Below, piece by piece: positions 54,801-64,000 of a stretch of DNA of 64,000 nt. Position numbers and translations under genes: made by a program. Source of the DNA: Anadara kagoshimensis (Eukaryota > Mollusca > Bivalvia > Arcoida > Arcidae); the NCBI GenBank assembly GCA_021292105.1, contig CM037857.1, positions 37,021,932-37,085,931 of the forward strand, written 5' to 3'. The notes beneath the pieces were generated by a model, which did no database searches, was not told the DNA's origin, and saw only the letters and a program-made list of their open reading frames with translations. Numbering within the stretch: the stretch's first letter is position 1; each line of letters begins with the position of its first letter.

Positions 54801-57800
54801 TTTAGTTATTTATTACTAATTCAACTTCACCTCTGAGGTGAGCTGGGTCCCAACTCAAAGAGTTAAGCTTTATCTCACAATTTGTTGTCAAATTTTGCAT
54901 CTAAAAGGGGTTTGGTGGTAAATTGAGGATGGCTTATAAAGAAAAACATAGAAGAAACAGATTTTGGGATTTCTAAAAAAGGTTGGCAGTAAGTGAGGTG
55001 GCCAAGTTACAACCACATTTATATAATAACTACATATATAAATATTATTATATAAAATGTCATAATGAAAAAGATGATAAATTATAAACTATAAGAAACA
55101 TTCGCAAGGAAGAAATATTAGCCATTTTTATGGCGAAACTTGTACTGCAAATATATTTTCTCAGCGAAAATTATCTATTTCCCTTTTTTTATTTTCCTAG
55201 TCAGTCCGGTGAAAATTTCTTACCTGAAAAAGTTTAGAAGATCATAACCCCGAAAGTCTCCTACCGCTATTATTTCTTATTATACAGCAATACATGATTA
55301 AGGGTACTGATTTATGATATAAGGGACATACAATGATCTTGTCTGTCTAAAATTACTACCAAATGAGGGTAGTTTCCCTTGGTAAAAATGACTAAATTTT
55401 TCCAATTTGTATAATTAAATTCCCAAAACAAGAGTGATATTCTAGCAAATTAAATCCAGTTGTCCTTTTCCATAAAATGTTGGATTTTGTAACAATTTAC
55501 AGGGCTCCAAGTAGCGAGTAAATTACTCGCATATGCGACTAAAAATCAGATATGGCTAGTAAATTGCACTCGCCAAACGGCGATCAATAAATACAGAGGT
55601 TGCGACCGAAAATTTATTTTTTGTACTGAAAAGATTGTTTTATAACCAGGAGATGATCATGTAAACATCGTTTTTAGCCAAAAGATGATCATGTAAACAA
55701 TGTAATTTGGTACACCTCGGCCGCTAGTGATGTATACAGTTTGTTTATAGCCCCTGCTCATATACACAGGAACCCCGTCTGTGTTATGCAGGTCACACGA
55801 ACGCTTGTAACTTATGATAATCCTTGCTAATATACAAACGTACAACGGATTGCACATTGCTATAGAAAACAACATGGCCAAACGAGCCAGCAGGACATAA
55901 GGGAAATTGTCCTCATTCGGTTTCGGCACACCATCCATTCCGAAATCAAAATGTGTTGCCGATAATGAACAATAAATGCCCACTGCCGCATCAAGCGAGC
56001 GAAAGTTTTTAGCAAAATGGTGTAATGAATTTTCTCGGTTGTATGTATAGAATGCGGGAATGTTTTCAACAAAAATGAACATGATGAAGGTGGCCTACAA
56101 AGAATGGCCAGAAGACTTCTGATCTGGATCTTGATGACAGTGATGATATGCGACTTCCGCTGGCACACAGTTATTTGTCAAATTTTATTATGCTTTCAAT
56201 TTGAATTAAAAGTTTTAAAAATTCAGCTTTTTTGTATCATTGCATGATCACGGGGAACTTTTGTTTTGGCGACCAAAATATTTAACCCTGGCTAGTAAAA
56301 ACCAAATCCTACTTGGAGCCCTGATTTAACATCTTTGCATTGAGTATCCTAAGCTTTTGCAAGCATGTCATTATGCAGTTTACTATATTTTAGTACTTCA
56401 AATTTTCTAAATTTAAAAGGTAGTAGGTAGTTTTTTTTTTTTTTTTTTTTTTCAATACGCAGTTTCTCAGATACAAAGTTCCGGACGAAGTGTCACGTGA
56501 CTTTCATCACCACGTGACTTAATTTAGGGCACTTTTTTACCGCTTCAATTGTAAACAACGATGGCGATATTACATGGTGAAGGATATGGCATCATTTTCA
56601 GTGATAAATTGAAAATGATAATTTGGCGTCTAAAATGTCATTTGGGAATCTTTTAAAATTTTGTAAAAATGATATAGACAATTTAAAAAAGATGATTAAA
56701 TACATTTTATTCACTGAATTTGGTGGACATGGCACCGCATGTTTTGAGCATTGATCGTTGCATACGGAATCCAAGATTTTGCGTCACTTTCAGATGTATT
56801 TTTGTAAATTATGTATTTTAATAAATAAATAAATTTAAATTAAAGGTAAAATCGAGCAGTCTGGAGTTAAGAATAGCAATGTACCTCCATCTAACTTCTC
56901 CTTGACTGGAAGAGGGCTCAGTTCAGACTAAAATGTCCAATAAATCTTTATGAAGTATATTTAGATGTTGAAATGTCATTAAATCTACTGTGAATTCATT
57001 AATTTTCGTGGTGTTCCAATTTTCGTTGTTTTCGTGGATACCTTGAGCCACGAATTTACATGTCAACGAATATATATGTACAGTAGAACTTCGATGGCTC
57101 GAAGTCCATGAGACTTTGGCCAGGTATTCGAGCCACCCAACATCGAAAGGCGATCTTCATTAGATTTTGGTTTCAGTCACTATGAAAATATTAAATTCAC
57201 GATGATATCTCGAAGTTTTCAAACTTCGTTTGTAAATAAAATGTTGAACTTCGAACGGCAAATCTATCGATATCGACACTTCATTTGAATTAAATAAATT
57301 TGATTAAAAGTAAAAGTAAATAACAACAACTGACGATATAAAATAAACTTACTTTATTATCGTTATAATACAGAGCACATGGTATTGCCGGTTATTAATA
57401 ATCACTGGAACTACCGGCAATACACATTGCCATGCGCATTCCAATGAAATGTAAATAACAGAATCTGAATATTCTATAATCAAGTAAAAAGTCACTCATC
57501 TAGCGTGGACTCAGGTGTTTTACCGATCAAGCACCGCGGGTCGTAATCGGATTAAGAGATTACTGAACTGATCACGGTTAATTACTAATCTTGAGTAACA
57601 CTCCATGTTCCAGACGAGTTATTTCGTTTCGCTCTATTACTTTCAGTGAAATCTGTATCATGGCTTCAGCTTGTGTTTTGTATACAAGGACTGGTCACAT
57701 GTCATTCTGATAAAATTGTATTCGAGCGAAAGAAGTTGAATTTTCACCAAATTTACACTTTAGAGAAATATTTTTTTGATCGGAAACCAGTTAAATCTGG

Positions 57801-60800
57801 AGTCAACTTGGCTCAATGAATGAGGTCATTTTTTATTCTACCTTTACGTAAATATCTAATGAAGAAATTGATTCAATTTTTTTTTACCCGGGTGCCTGAT
57901 TATCAGCTCAACTTAATGATTAATTTTGACTACTTTTTGCACAAGACTGATTTTACTCACCTGTTTACATGAATGTAGAGTCGTCAACGGTTCGCCGATC
58001 TTCAAAGGAAGTAACGGACAATAGAAGAAGATATTAACAGGTGCTTTATCCACGAATTTATCATCCCACGAAATGGTATTTTTTCTCAGAACCACGAAAA
58101 TTGGAGCCCACGAAATTAAATGTATTCACAGTATTCATTTAAAGTATTTTAATTATTTGAGGCAGATAAAAGTTCGAAAATATGAGCAATAGGTGTTAAA
58201 ATACAGCCCATCATAACCACCCTTCAGCCGATCAATGTTGACATTTCTGTTATGCCCTAAATAACAGGCCAGTCACGTGATTTAGGTCAATACTTAAATC
58301 CAAATCGGCAAGGAATGAATGCATCCAAGAAACGGCGTATTGTAACAAAATCCCTTGCTATATGATTATCATTCAGATCCTACATAACATTTTCATTAGT
58401 GGTCTCAATATTACTATTTAGATATAAAGATTTTAGTCACAAACCATGATAAAAACCACAACATAAAGTGTCAATATTTGGATTAAAACTTGGGTCTGGT
58501 CCTTGAGTTTCACATGTATTCATCATCTCCCGCATGAAAACAGCTAACTGCTGAACTGCTGAAATTAAAGTAAGAACACCAATGAACATGCAACAAAACT
58601 TAAAGGGATTATATGAAGCTGATATTGGCAATTGCTTCCCATCCACCTGACCCAAAATACTGTAAGCACATTTATTTTCGCGATGAATTAATTTTTGCTT
58701 ATTTCGCGGTCGTTTGTTTTGCGCAAAAATTAATACAAGCAAAAATTATATCATGCTTATTGTTTTAAAATGCACGCTTCAAAAACTCGAAAAATTTAAC
58801 TACGCGAATATGTCTTAATTTCCTATACTGCTAAAAAATAAATACACACGAAATTAAATACGTTTACAGTACTCAAATTCTAACATGGCATAAGGCAAAA
58901 GGTTCTATTGTCCACCATGTGAACCAAATGTGGTCAGGAGATGAACATCACCTCAAAAACATTCATATCAATCAACAACTCTTGTTTCAGAAGCCAGTTA
59001 TTAACAGTACACTCTGATTCAGCTTAATGTCCAACTGAATTTATGACTTGTTTCCATGCCCCAAAGGCCATCTCTATAAAAGAGCCACTTGCTGTTAAGT
59101 CGTTAAAATTTTAGTCCAATCATTCTTTATTCAGTTATTGAACCTGTATGTAAGGAACACCTGACCGTAAAGATCACTTTTACTGGTTAAATTGGATGGA
59201 CTTTATAGACCGGTTTGACTGCAATACTAAACTTGCAAATATGGACATACATGTATATAATTTAAGCTTATAACACTCACCCTCTTGATCACAAATCTGT
59301 ACATAAAACTCTTCAGGACTGACAGCGAATGTTATAATCAAGTCAAACTCTCTTCCTGGTGGAGTAGTTCTTGTCATTGAAGTTATGTTGGGTTGAAGAG
59401 AGGCTGCAGCACCATCGATCGGCATGTTGGCATTTGGCAGTGGTTGTAATTGTTCATTGATATTTACACCATCATTTGAATATATAATGACTTCATATTG
59501 TGAGCCCGTCTTCCTTACTGCCTCAGTTTTGGAGGCTACATTTACAGTACTTGCAACAAAAGATGTTAATGTTTCCTCTGTTTGTGCTTCTAATCCCACA
59601 CCAGACAACCGACAATGAACAGCCTGGACAGGAACAGTTGCAAAGGATTGTGGGAGTTTTCGTATTGAATCAGAATCAACAGATTCTGAATTTCCAAAAT
59701 CTATATAATGTACAACATAATATCCATCTATGATATCCATAACACAAGCTCTATACCAAACACCTTCATATTTAGCACATACTAACTCTCCAACTATGGG
59801 ACAATGAGGGTTCTCATCAGACATACAGTGCTCACCTATATTCAACATCAAATTACGAAGGTCTATTTGATCGTCTGCAAGAGGTTGTAAATAAAATGAA
59901 TGAAAGTTATTAAAAGTCACAACAACACTATCAACTCTCTGACCTAAAGATAAATCCATCTTAGGTGCAGAAAATATTGAAGCTTGAATCTGTGCAGGCT
60001 CTGGTGAGGCTGAAGTTCTTGGTTGCATAAACAAATTGGACATAGAATCACCAGACCCTGTTTTTATATCAATATACACTGTACGTCCCACAATTCTTTT
60101 TACATGAGCTTCTTGACCATCTGACCCTGGACTTGTCTGACTAATAATCAACTGAGTAAATAATTCTGTGTCTTCACGAGTCCAACTTCCTGAACTAGGC
60201 ATAGTTACATTATCCAAGGCACATATCATAGCTTGTGCTGGCAACCTTGTGGATGCCTCAAACGCTGGACGAACCATAGAAAAATCTACTTCTTCTTTGT
60301 TACCGAAATCAATGTAAAACACCCCACACTTTGTCTGTCCTATATTCAAAACTTCAGCTCTAAACCATTGTCCAGAAAATAAGGCAATTACCAATTCACC
60401 AATTACTTTAGGCCTGAAAGAACAATTTGTAAAGTTTGACCTGGCCGTTTTGCCTTTAATTTGAATATTCAAACAGACATATTCATTTTTTAATTTAGGG
60501 GCTATATAAATTTGATATATAAGGTTAGATGATTGTAATACTTGATAGCGGGTGTTTAAAGTAATAAAACATACTGTCTTCCATAAATCACAGAGTCTAT
60601 TAGTCCAATTTGATATTCAAATTAAAGGTCAAACAGTCAGGTCAAACTATACCTCTTCTTTTGACAAACACAATGTCATATCCTGGTAATCATATACAGT
60701 ATATCAAGTTTAGTAAATATGTTTTCAACAGTGTTGGAAGAGTCAGTCAGACAATTGTTGGTCCTTTTCTAGAAATGAGCAAATATAAAAAATTGAATTT

Positions 60801-62145
60801 GAAAAAGAGTAACTAAGGTTAAATACATCAGATCTCATTATATCCAGAGTTACTGTATCTATGCCACAGACCTGTATTCTTTTTCTGTACAATTAACTGC
60901 CATGTTGTCCAATTCTTTTTGTAACTCGGAGTAGGTAGCTATTCTGGCATCGTCATTAATCTGGACATAGAAATGTGTCGGGGACTCTATCTCAACAATC
61001 AGAAGCTTTAAGACTTCTCCTTCTCTCACTTCTGTAGCCAGGCAACCAATATCAGTGGTCATGATGGTTTTCCTAAACAAAGTTCAACATCATTTATCAT
61101 TTAGTTTAATGTGTTTAAATTAGAATCTACATTCAGAGTAAATCATTAACATGTCTTACTTGAACATTTCAATTAGGTCACACCAAGCTTCAATATTTTT
61201 GAGATCATTTGTATATATATGTAAACTTGGGAAGACCCAATTTTAAGAAAATTGGTCTGGGTCAATGGTGTTCTCTGGGCACTCCAGTAGGAGTGGGTAT
61301 TGAGAAGAAAATCGTATTGCAATAAATTGCAATATTTCAGAAAGTATTGTGTATTGCAATATACTGCACAGCTACACAACTTTTACATTCTGATATACCA
61401 AAATAACCAATAAGGACCATTGAAAGAGAACGCAAGGAACTAGGTTACAACTCATGGACTGAGACAACAAAAGTAGCAACAGAGAGAGGAAAATGAAGAG
61501 AACTTGTAAATGGCCCGATTCTACTCATGGAGAGACGGAAAGAAGTCAAGTAAGTCAAACTAAAATAACAAAGAGTCATACACATCTGAAAAGTGAAATC
61601 AAAGTCTCACTAATCAAGTCAATATAATTGTCTTGGTAGAGTGCTCGCTTCGTATGTGGGAGGTACTGGGTTCAAACCCCAGGTGGGGGTCTCACCAAGA
61701 CTTGAACATTATTATTGACTGTTCTTTTTACAACCACTTGCTTGGCCTTCAGAAATGAAAGTCACAGAGTCCGTTGGAAGAGCCCTTAAAAACCAATATC
61801 TAATGTCAACTCAGGTGTGGCACATTGCCCTGAGCACATTAAAAAGGCAAAAATTTCTGCCACTTCATCTATAGCTGGTGACATCTAGAAATAATGAATT
61901 ATTCTTGACCATGATGAAACATCCAATTCAATCAATCAATCGCAATAATGTTCAGACATCTCACCATATATGGCTTACAACAGCCAATTACACATTAAAC
62001 CATGTACAAACACCAAAAATATATTGTACTTACAGTTGTTTGGCAGCTTGTGGAATGGATTGTGGTGGTACAGGTTTTGAACTGGGTGGAGCTGCTACAC
62101 TTAAAGCCATTCCTTTTTCTACCAGCCTCTGACTTAAGTCAACAC
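51719..62145 (-). CDS. Multi-Tudor domain protein (TDRD1-like), C-terminal ~700 residues, 7 exons
   Basis: 5'-partial gene. Exons in coding order: 62145-62034, 61072-60872, 60413-59281, 58558-58445, 54671-54501, 53969-53685 and 51804-51719. Phases close with no stop until TAA. Three extended Tudor modules are visible, each with the W-(F/Y)-R strand and a YIDFGN core: SGQWFRAEVL..FYIDFGN (~115-140), EGVWYRACVM..HYIDFGN (~320-345) and EDDSWYRGVV..HYIDFGN (~520-548). Each is flanked by SN-like strands (THFYVQIND, HSFYLQP, EEFYVQICD). The aromatic cage positions are present in all three. Such proteins bind symmetrically dimethylated arginines on PIWI proteins in germ granules and support piRNA silencing. 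TDRD1, TDRD6 and TDRD7 have related layouts, so no symbol is given. The C-terminus is a short coiled coil (EEELQRQILALQAKL). Confidence 0.88.
51856..52185 (-). mobile_element. SINE family S1, in a Tudor-gene intron
   Basis: It contains TCCCAGTCAAGAATATTTCA, the interior body, and the tRNA-like end AAGCGAGCACTCTACCAACT. Confidence 0.75.
52534..53676 (+). mobile_element. HINE/Pearl-like element with four ~145-bp cores (copy E, 1.14 kb)
   Basis: Starts AACAAAAGGCCCATGGGCCT and ends TTTGGCTCAGGTGAGCTAA. TGACCTTGACC cores at 52878, 53021, 53166 and 53311. It ends 8 bp before the exon 6 donor of the Tudor gene. Confidence 0.88.
53685..53969 (-). CDS. Multi-Tudor exon 6 of window, with 10-residue repeats
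   Basis: 285 nt, phase 1/1, acceptor TTTACAG, donor gtacat. It encodes the SN-like end of the module (FFEKRLHAILMD, VCSLRLVDYDNDINIADYLI, NNGVAQRSG) and then three copies of HVAGGGDG from a 30-bp tandem repeat. The donor lies 8 bp from a HINE-like element. Confidence 0.82.
54014..54352 (-). mobile_element. Dispersed short element, family S3, inverted copy
   Basis: Partner of 3418-3778. The terminal GAATGTTGTTTAATGTTGCA is the complement of that element's distal end. It lies in an intron of the Tudor gene. Confidence 0.7.
54451..54474. repeat. (AG)n microsatellite
   Basis: About 12 AG units followed by a T tract, ~25 bp from the exon 5 donor of the Tudor gene. Confidence 0.95.
54501..54671 (-). 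CDS. Multi-Tudor exon 5 of window (third Tudor core)
   Basis: 171 nt, phase 1/1, acceptor TTAACAG, donor gtaagt. It encodes EDDSWYRGVVTQTYQNGTYQ, VHYIDFGNKEIVT and LPIMAIRCRLAG. Confidence 0.9.
55090..55287. mobile_element. CTGTATAAG-type MITE, diverged copy
   Basis: CTATAAGAAACATTCG at the left, TTTCTTATTATACAG at the right; the interior AAAAAGTTTAGAAGATCATA matches 18966-19173. Confidence 0.75.
55500..56323. mobile_element. CAGGGCTCC-tipped TIR element, 824 bp (hAT-like, non-autonomous)
   Basis: Perfect 15-bp inverted tips CAGGGCTCCAAGTAG and CTACTTGGAGCCCTG; ATTTA on both sides (55495-55499 and 56324-56328). CAGGG..CCCTG tips are common in hAT elements, although those make 8-bp duplications. 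Open frames inside show no transposase motif. Confidence 0.82.
56998..58131. mobile_element. CTGTGAATTC-tipped TIR element, 1.13 kb, TA target site
   Basis: Left CTGTGAATTCATTAATTTTC and, reverse-complemented, right CTGTGAATACATTTAATTTC; both continue into CCAATTTTCGT and are flanked by TA. Another CAGTAGAACTTCGATGG-type repeat seems nested near 57080-57180. Confidence 0.82.
58445..58558 (-). CDS. Multi-Tudor exon 4 of window
   Basis: 114 nt, phase 1/1. It fills the gap between FYVQICDQEG and EDDSWYRG with QLAVFMREMMNTC and PNIDTLCCGFY, as expected in a Tudor module. The acceptor is CAGCAG (NAGNAG), so one residue may be optional. Donor gtttgt is weak. Confidence 0.8.
58660..58869. mobile_element. 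CTGTAAGCAC/CTGTAAACG MITE, 210 bp
   Basis: Left CTGTAAGCACATTTATTTTC, right AATTAAATACGTTTACAG, TA flanks. The short frame overlapping Tudor exon 4 is unrelated to it. Confidence 0.82.
59050..59221. mobile_element. CAGTCAAACC-family palindromic MITE near a Tudor exon
   Basis: The left end is degraded; the right end reads GACCGGTTTGACTG. It ends ~60 bp from the donor side of the large Tudor-gene exon. Confidence 0.7.
59281..60413 (-). CDS. Multi-Tudor exon 3 of window (large, nearly two modules)
   Basis: 1,133 nt, phase 2 in and phase 1 out, acceptor CTTTCAG, donor gtgagt. It holds two YIDFGN cores, a linker FMQPRTSASPEPAQIQASIF, and the start of a third module, FDLIITFAVSPEEFYVQICD. Confidence 0.92.
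60872..61072 (-). CDS. Multi-Tudor exon 2 of window
   Basis: 67 residues, phase 2/2. It encodes LKLLIVEIESPTHFYVQIND and YSELQKELDNMAVNC, the N-terminal part of a Tudor module. The donor gtctgt is weak but is the only one that keeps the frame. Confidence 0.75.
61630..61945 (+). mobile_element. SINE family S1, in a Tudor-gene intron
   Basis: A-box-like TTGGTAGAGTGCTCGCTTCG, B-box-like GGGTTCAAACCCC, then ACCAAGACTTGAACATTATT and the usual body. Confidence 0.75.
62034..62145 (-). CDS. Multi-Tudor exon 1 of window
   Basis: Acceptor AATTAG, donor gtaagt, phase 1 in and phase 2 out. It encodes VDLSQRLVEKGMALSVAAPP and a Pro/Gln-rich linker, the tail of a preceding Tudor module. Confidence 0.75.
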
Positions 62146-62423
62146 CTAATTAATAAAATAAAATAATTGTATGTTAAAATAATTTAAAAGGAGGAAATAG
62201 CTACAATGACTACAAGCACATCTAGTCCATCCAGAAACCATCAAGAATTGTCAGAAGAACACTGTGGCAGCTTGCCTGAATATGTAATGTATCAAAATAT
62301 TTAAACCAACAAGAGTTGTTGGAACACTGTGGCAGCTTGCCTAATCATGGATCCATCTAAGTATTTAAACCATCAAGGATGGCCAAAAAACACTGACAGC
62401 TTGCCTGCATCTAGACCATCAAA

Positions 62424-63650
62424 GAGTTGAGTAATGATGTTTAACGTCCCAGTTAAGAATGTTTCACTTATATTGAGATGTTGCCAGCTATAGGCGAAGG
62501 TACAGAAATTTTGCCTGTGTGTTGCACTGATGGCATTATATAACAGGGTTCTTTATCATGCCAAGCCTACCGTGACACAGGACCTTGTTTATTACTGTAA
62601 ACCGCTTTATATTAGCGCATACTTATTTTAGCGATTGATGACTGGTAAACATATTAGCGCAGTTTAATTTTAGCGTAATCAATTCCAGTCTGAACTGTTT
62701 AATTCGCCTAAAACCTACAAGTTTTAGCCAAAAAAATAAAAAAAAAGTTTGAGAAGGGGATGCCAGGTTACAAGAAAACATATAATGTTTATTTTTACTA
62801 AGAGAAAATCTCCGTAACTGACCCATGAAGTCACTAGACAGACAGATGTCTGCAGGAAGCTTCCATCATAATTTGGCCCTCTCGTCGATTAGACATTTTA
62901 CTGAATGAATATTTAAATCAATAATAACCTATTTTGGTTTTATTCATTTAAATACCAACTGTTTTTTTTAAATACAAATGTTTCGACACATTGTCGATGT
63001 ATCCCGATAACAGCCGCTTAGATCATTATGGAGGTCAATAATTAGGATTTATATTATGTTGCCGACATCACAGAAAAAATAAACAATTTTCGCATAACGG
63101 GTCTAATTTGTTGATATAATTGTTAATATTTTAATGATTGAAGCCAACTACTGGTAAATTAAAATTAATCACTTGTACAGGACACTTGTCAGATTGTACT
63201 GTATCACATACAATGGCCAGTAATTATAATTAACAGCTATGCCAGTATTCCCTGATTTATCCGTTTGTCGGTGGTCAGTCTACCGGGTCTGGGTAATTAT
63301 TCCCTAATTACTTATCATAAGCGGGTACATTGATGGAAGCCATACCAGTGTCATTCAGAACTATTATTATTTTAACACTGACTATATAACCATTTAACGT
63401 GCGTCCATACCCATTCATAGTCACAGCAGCGCTGAACAGTACTGACCTTTTTTGTTGTAATTTTAGCGGCAGTTTTATTTTAGCGCTGACACTCTTATCG
63501 CCAATTGCGCTAAAATAAAACTGCCGCTAAAAAAACACGGTTTACAGTATTAAGTTCCCATCCGAAGAAAAAACGCAAGTTTCATTTCGTAATCCACGAC
63601 CTTTCACTTGCGGAGTGAGCACTCTTCTTCTGAGCTACCGAATGGTTCTA
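62424..63650 (-). mobile_element. SINE family S1 copy split by the 953-bp element
   Basis: The distal body (GTTTAACGTCCCAGTTAAGA to GACCTTGTTTATTA) lies at 62424-62594. The rest (AAGTTCCCATCCGAAG to CTTCTGAGCTACC, the tRNA-like end) lies at 63553-63650. Removing the insert and one TATTA restores the S1 order. Confidence 0.88.
62595..63547. mobile_element. CTGTAAACCG-tipped TIR element, 953 bp, inserted in a SINE
   Basis: Tips CTGTAAACCGC and CGGTTTACAG; TATTA on both sides (62590-62594 and 63548-63552). TATTTTAGCG motifs occur inside both ends. No coding capacity seen. Confidence 0.9.
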
Positions 63651-64000
63651 GGCCATCAAAGAGATCAAAATAGTGCCTGCCTCACACTACATGTATTCTA
63701 TCTATAACCTTTAACCTTAAACTTTAAAGGACACATATGATTGTGATGTCAGTAAGATTGGATTATAAGTGCTTCAATCCTTATTTGGTATATGTGAACT
63801 ATGAAGGTTGGAGTGCCATGAGATATGTCATTCATAAGTGCTGAACTTTTACAAAACATCTTAATTTTTGTCTATTTTCTTGACAGACAAGATAAATGTA
63901 TTTTGTACCAGACAAGAAATCTATTGAAGTACAAACCACTTGCGTCTTTTAGTATCACAAAACAAACATTATCCTGTTTTTTGATGGCTGTAACTTTATA
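63651..64000. other. Intron or intergenic, nothing seen
   Basis: No coding structure or known repeat recognised. It may be an upstream intron of the Tudor gene. Confidence 0.4.

Noticed and set aside
55657-56168. Minus-strand frames of 102 and 141 codons
   Set aside because: They lie wholly inside the CAGGGCTCC-tipped element, overlap each other and show no transposase or other motif.
1-64000. CRISPR arrays, bacterial operons, phage or organellar genes
   Set aside because: The tandem arrays have no unique spacers and all recognisable genes are spliced animal nuclear genes.

Overview
The window is eukaryotic nuclear DNA: AT-rich (roughly two thirds A+T by eye), with short exons bounded by GT/AG introns and dense short transposable elements and minisatellites. 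It most likely comes from a mollusc, probably a bivalve. The reasons are exon peptides that resemble animal proteins, tRNA-derived SINEs, mariner and short inverted-repeat elements, and a repeat family with variable tandem cores like the bivalve Pearl/HINE (Helitron-like) elements. The species call is inference. No bacterial or organellar genes, CRISPR arrays or rRNA genes were seen.

Three protein-coding genes can be assembled exon by exon with consistent splice phases. (1) Positions 613-24566, plus strand: the C-terminal ~638 residues of a MYCBP-associated protein (MYCBPAP) in 15 exons, with an ASH/MSP-like beta-sandwich and a Lys/Pro-rich linker. (2) Positions 38704-31219, minus strand: a complete 300-residue RAD52 motif-containing protein 1 (RDM1) in six exons. 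Its last codons and stop lie inside the first unit of a 2.3-kb minisatellite. (3) Positions 62145-51719, minus strand: the C-terminal ~700 residues of a multi-Tudor protein (TDRD1-like, three extended Tudor modules visible) in seven exons. Its stop-codon region is copied three times in tandem. In animals these families are associated with germ cells or testis (sperm axoneme, DNA repair, piRNA pathway), so this may be a germline-biased neighbourhood.

The rest is repeat-rich. The big MYCBPAP intron (9224-15936) holds a 42-bp minisatellite and a 4.25-kb element with ~750-bp inverted arms, filled by a short palindromic element, a HINE-like element, a SINE and a decayed mariner. Positions 39052-40144 hold a 1.09-kb palindromic element whose arms are 21-bp tandem repeats, flanked by a 6-bp duplication. 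Five HINE-like copies carry 0, 1, 4 or 9 copies of a ~145-bp core (one copy not counted), and each counted core bears clustered TGACCT half-sites. Several TIR elements have recognisable target duplications, and one has split a SINE.

Positions 24.6-28.9 kb, 40.2-48.3 kb and 63.7-64 kb contain no convincing gene, apart from three low-confidence orphan exon candidates. All coordinates were derived by reading the sequence by eye. Homology calls rest on remembered family features, not on searches.
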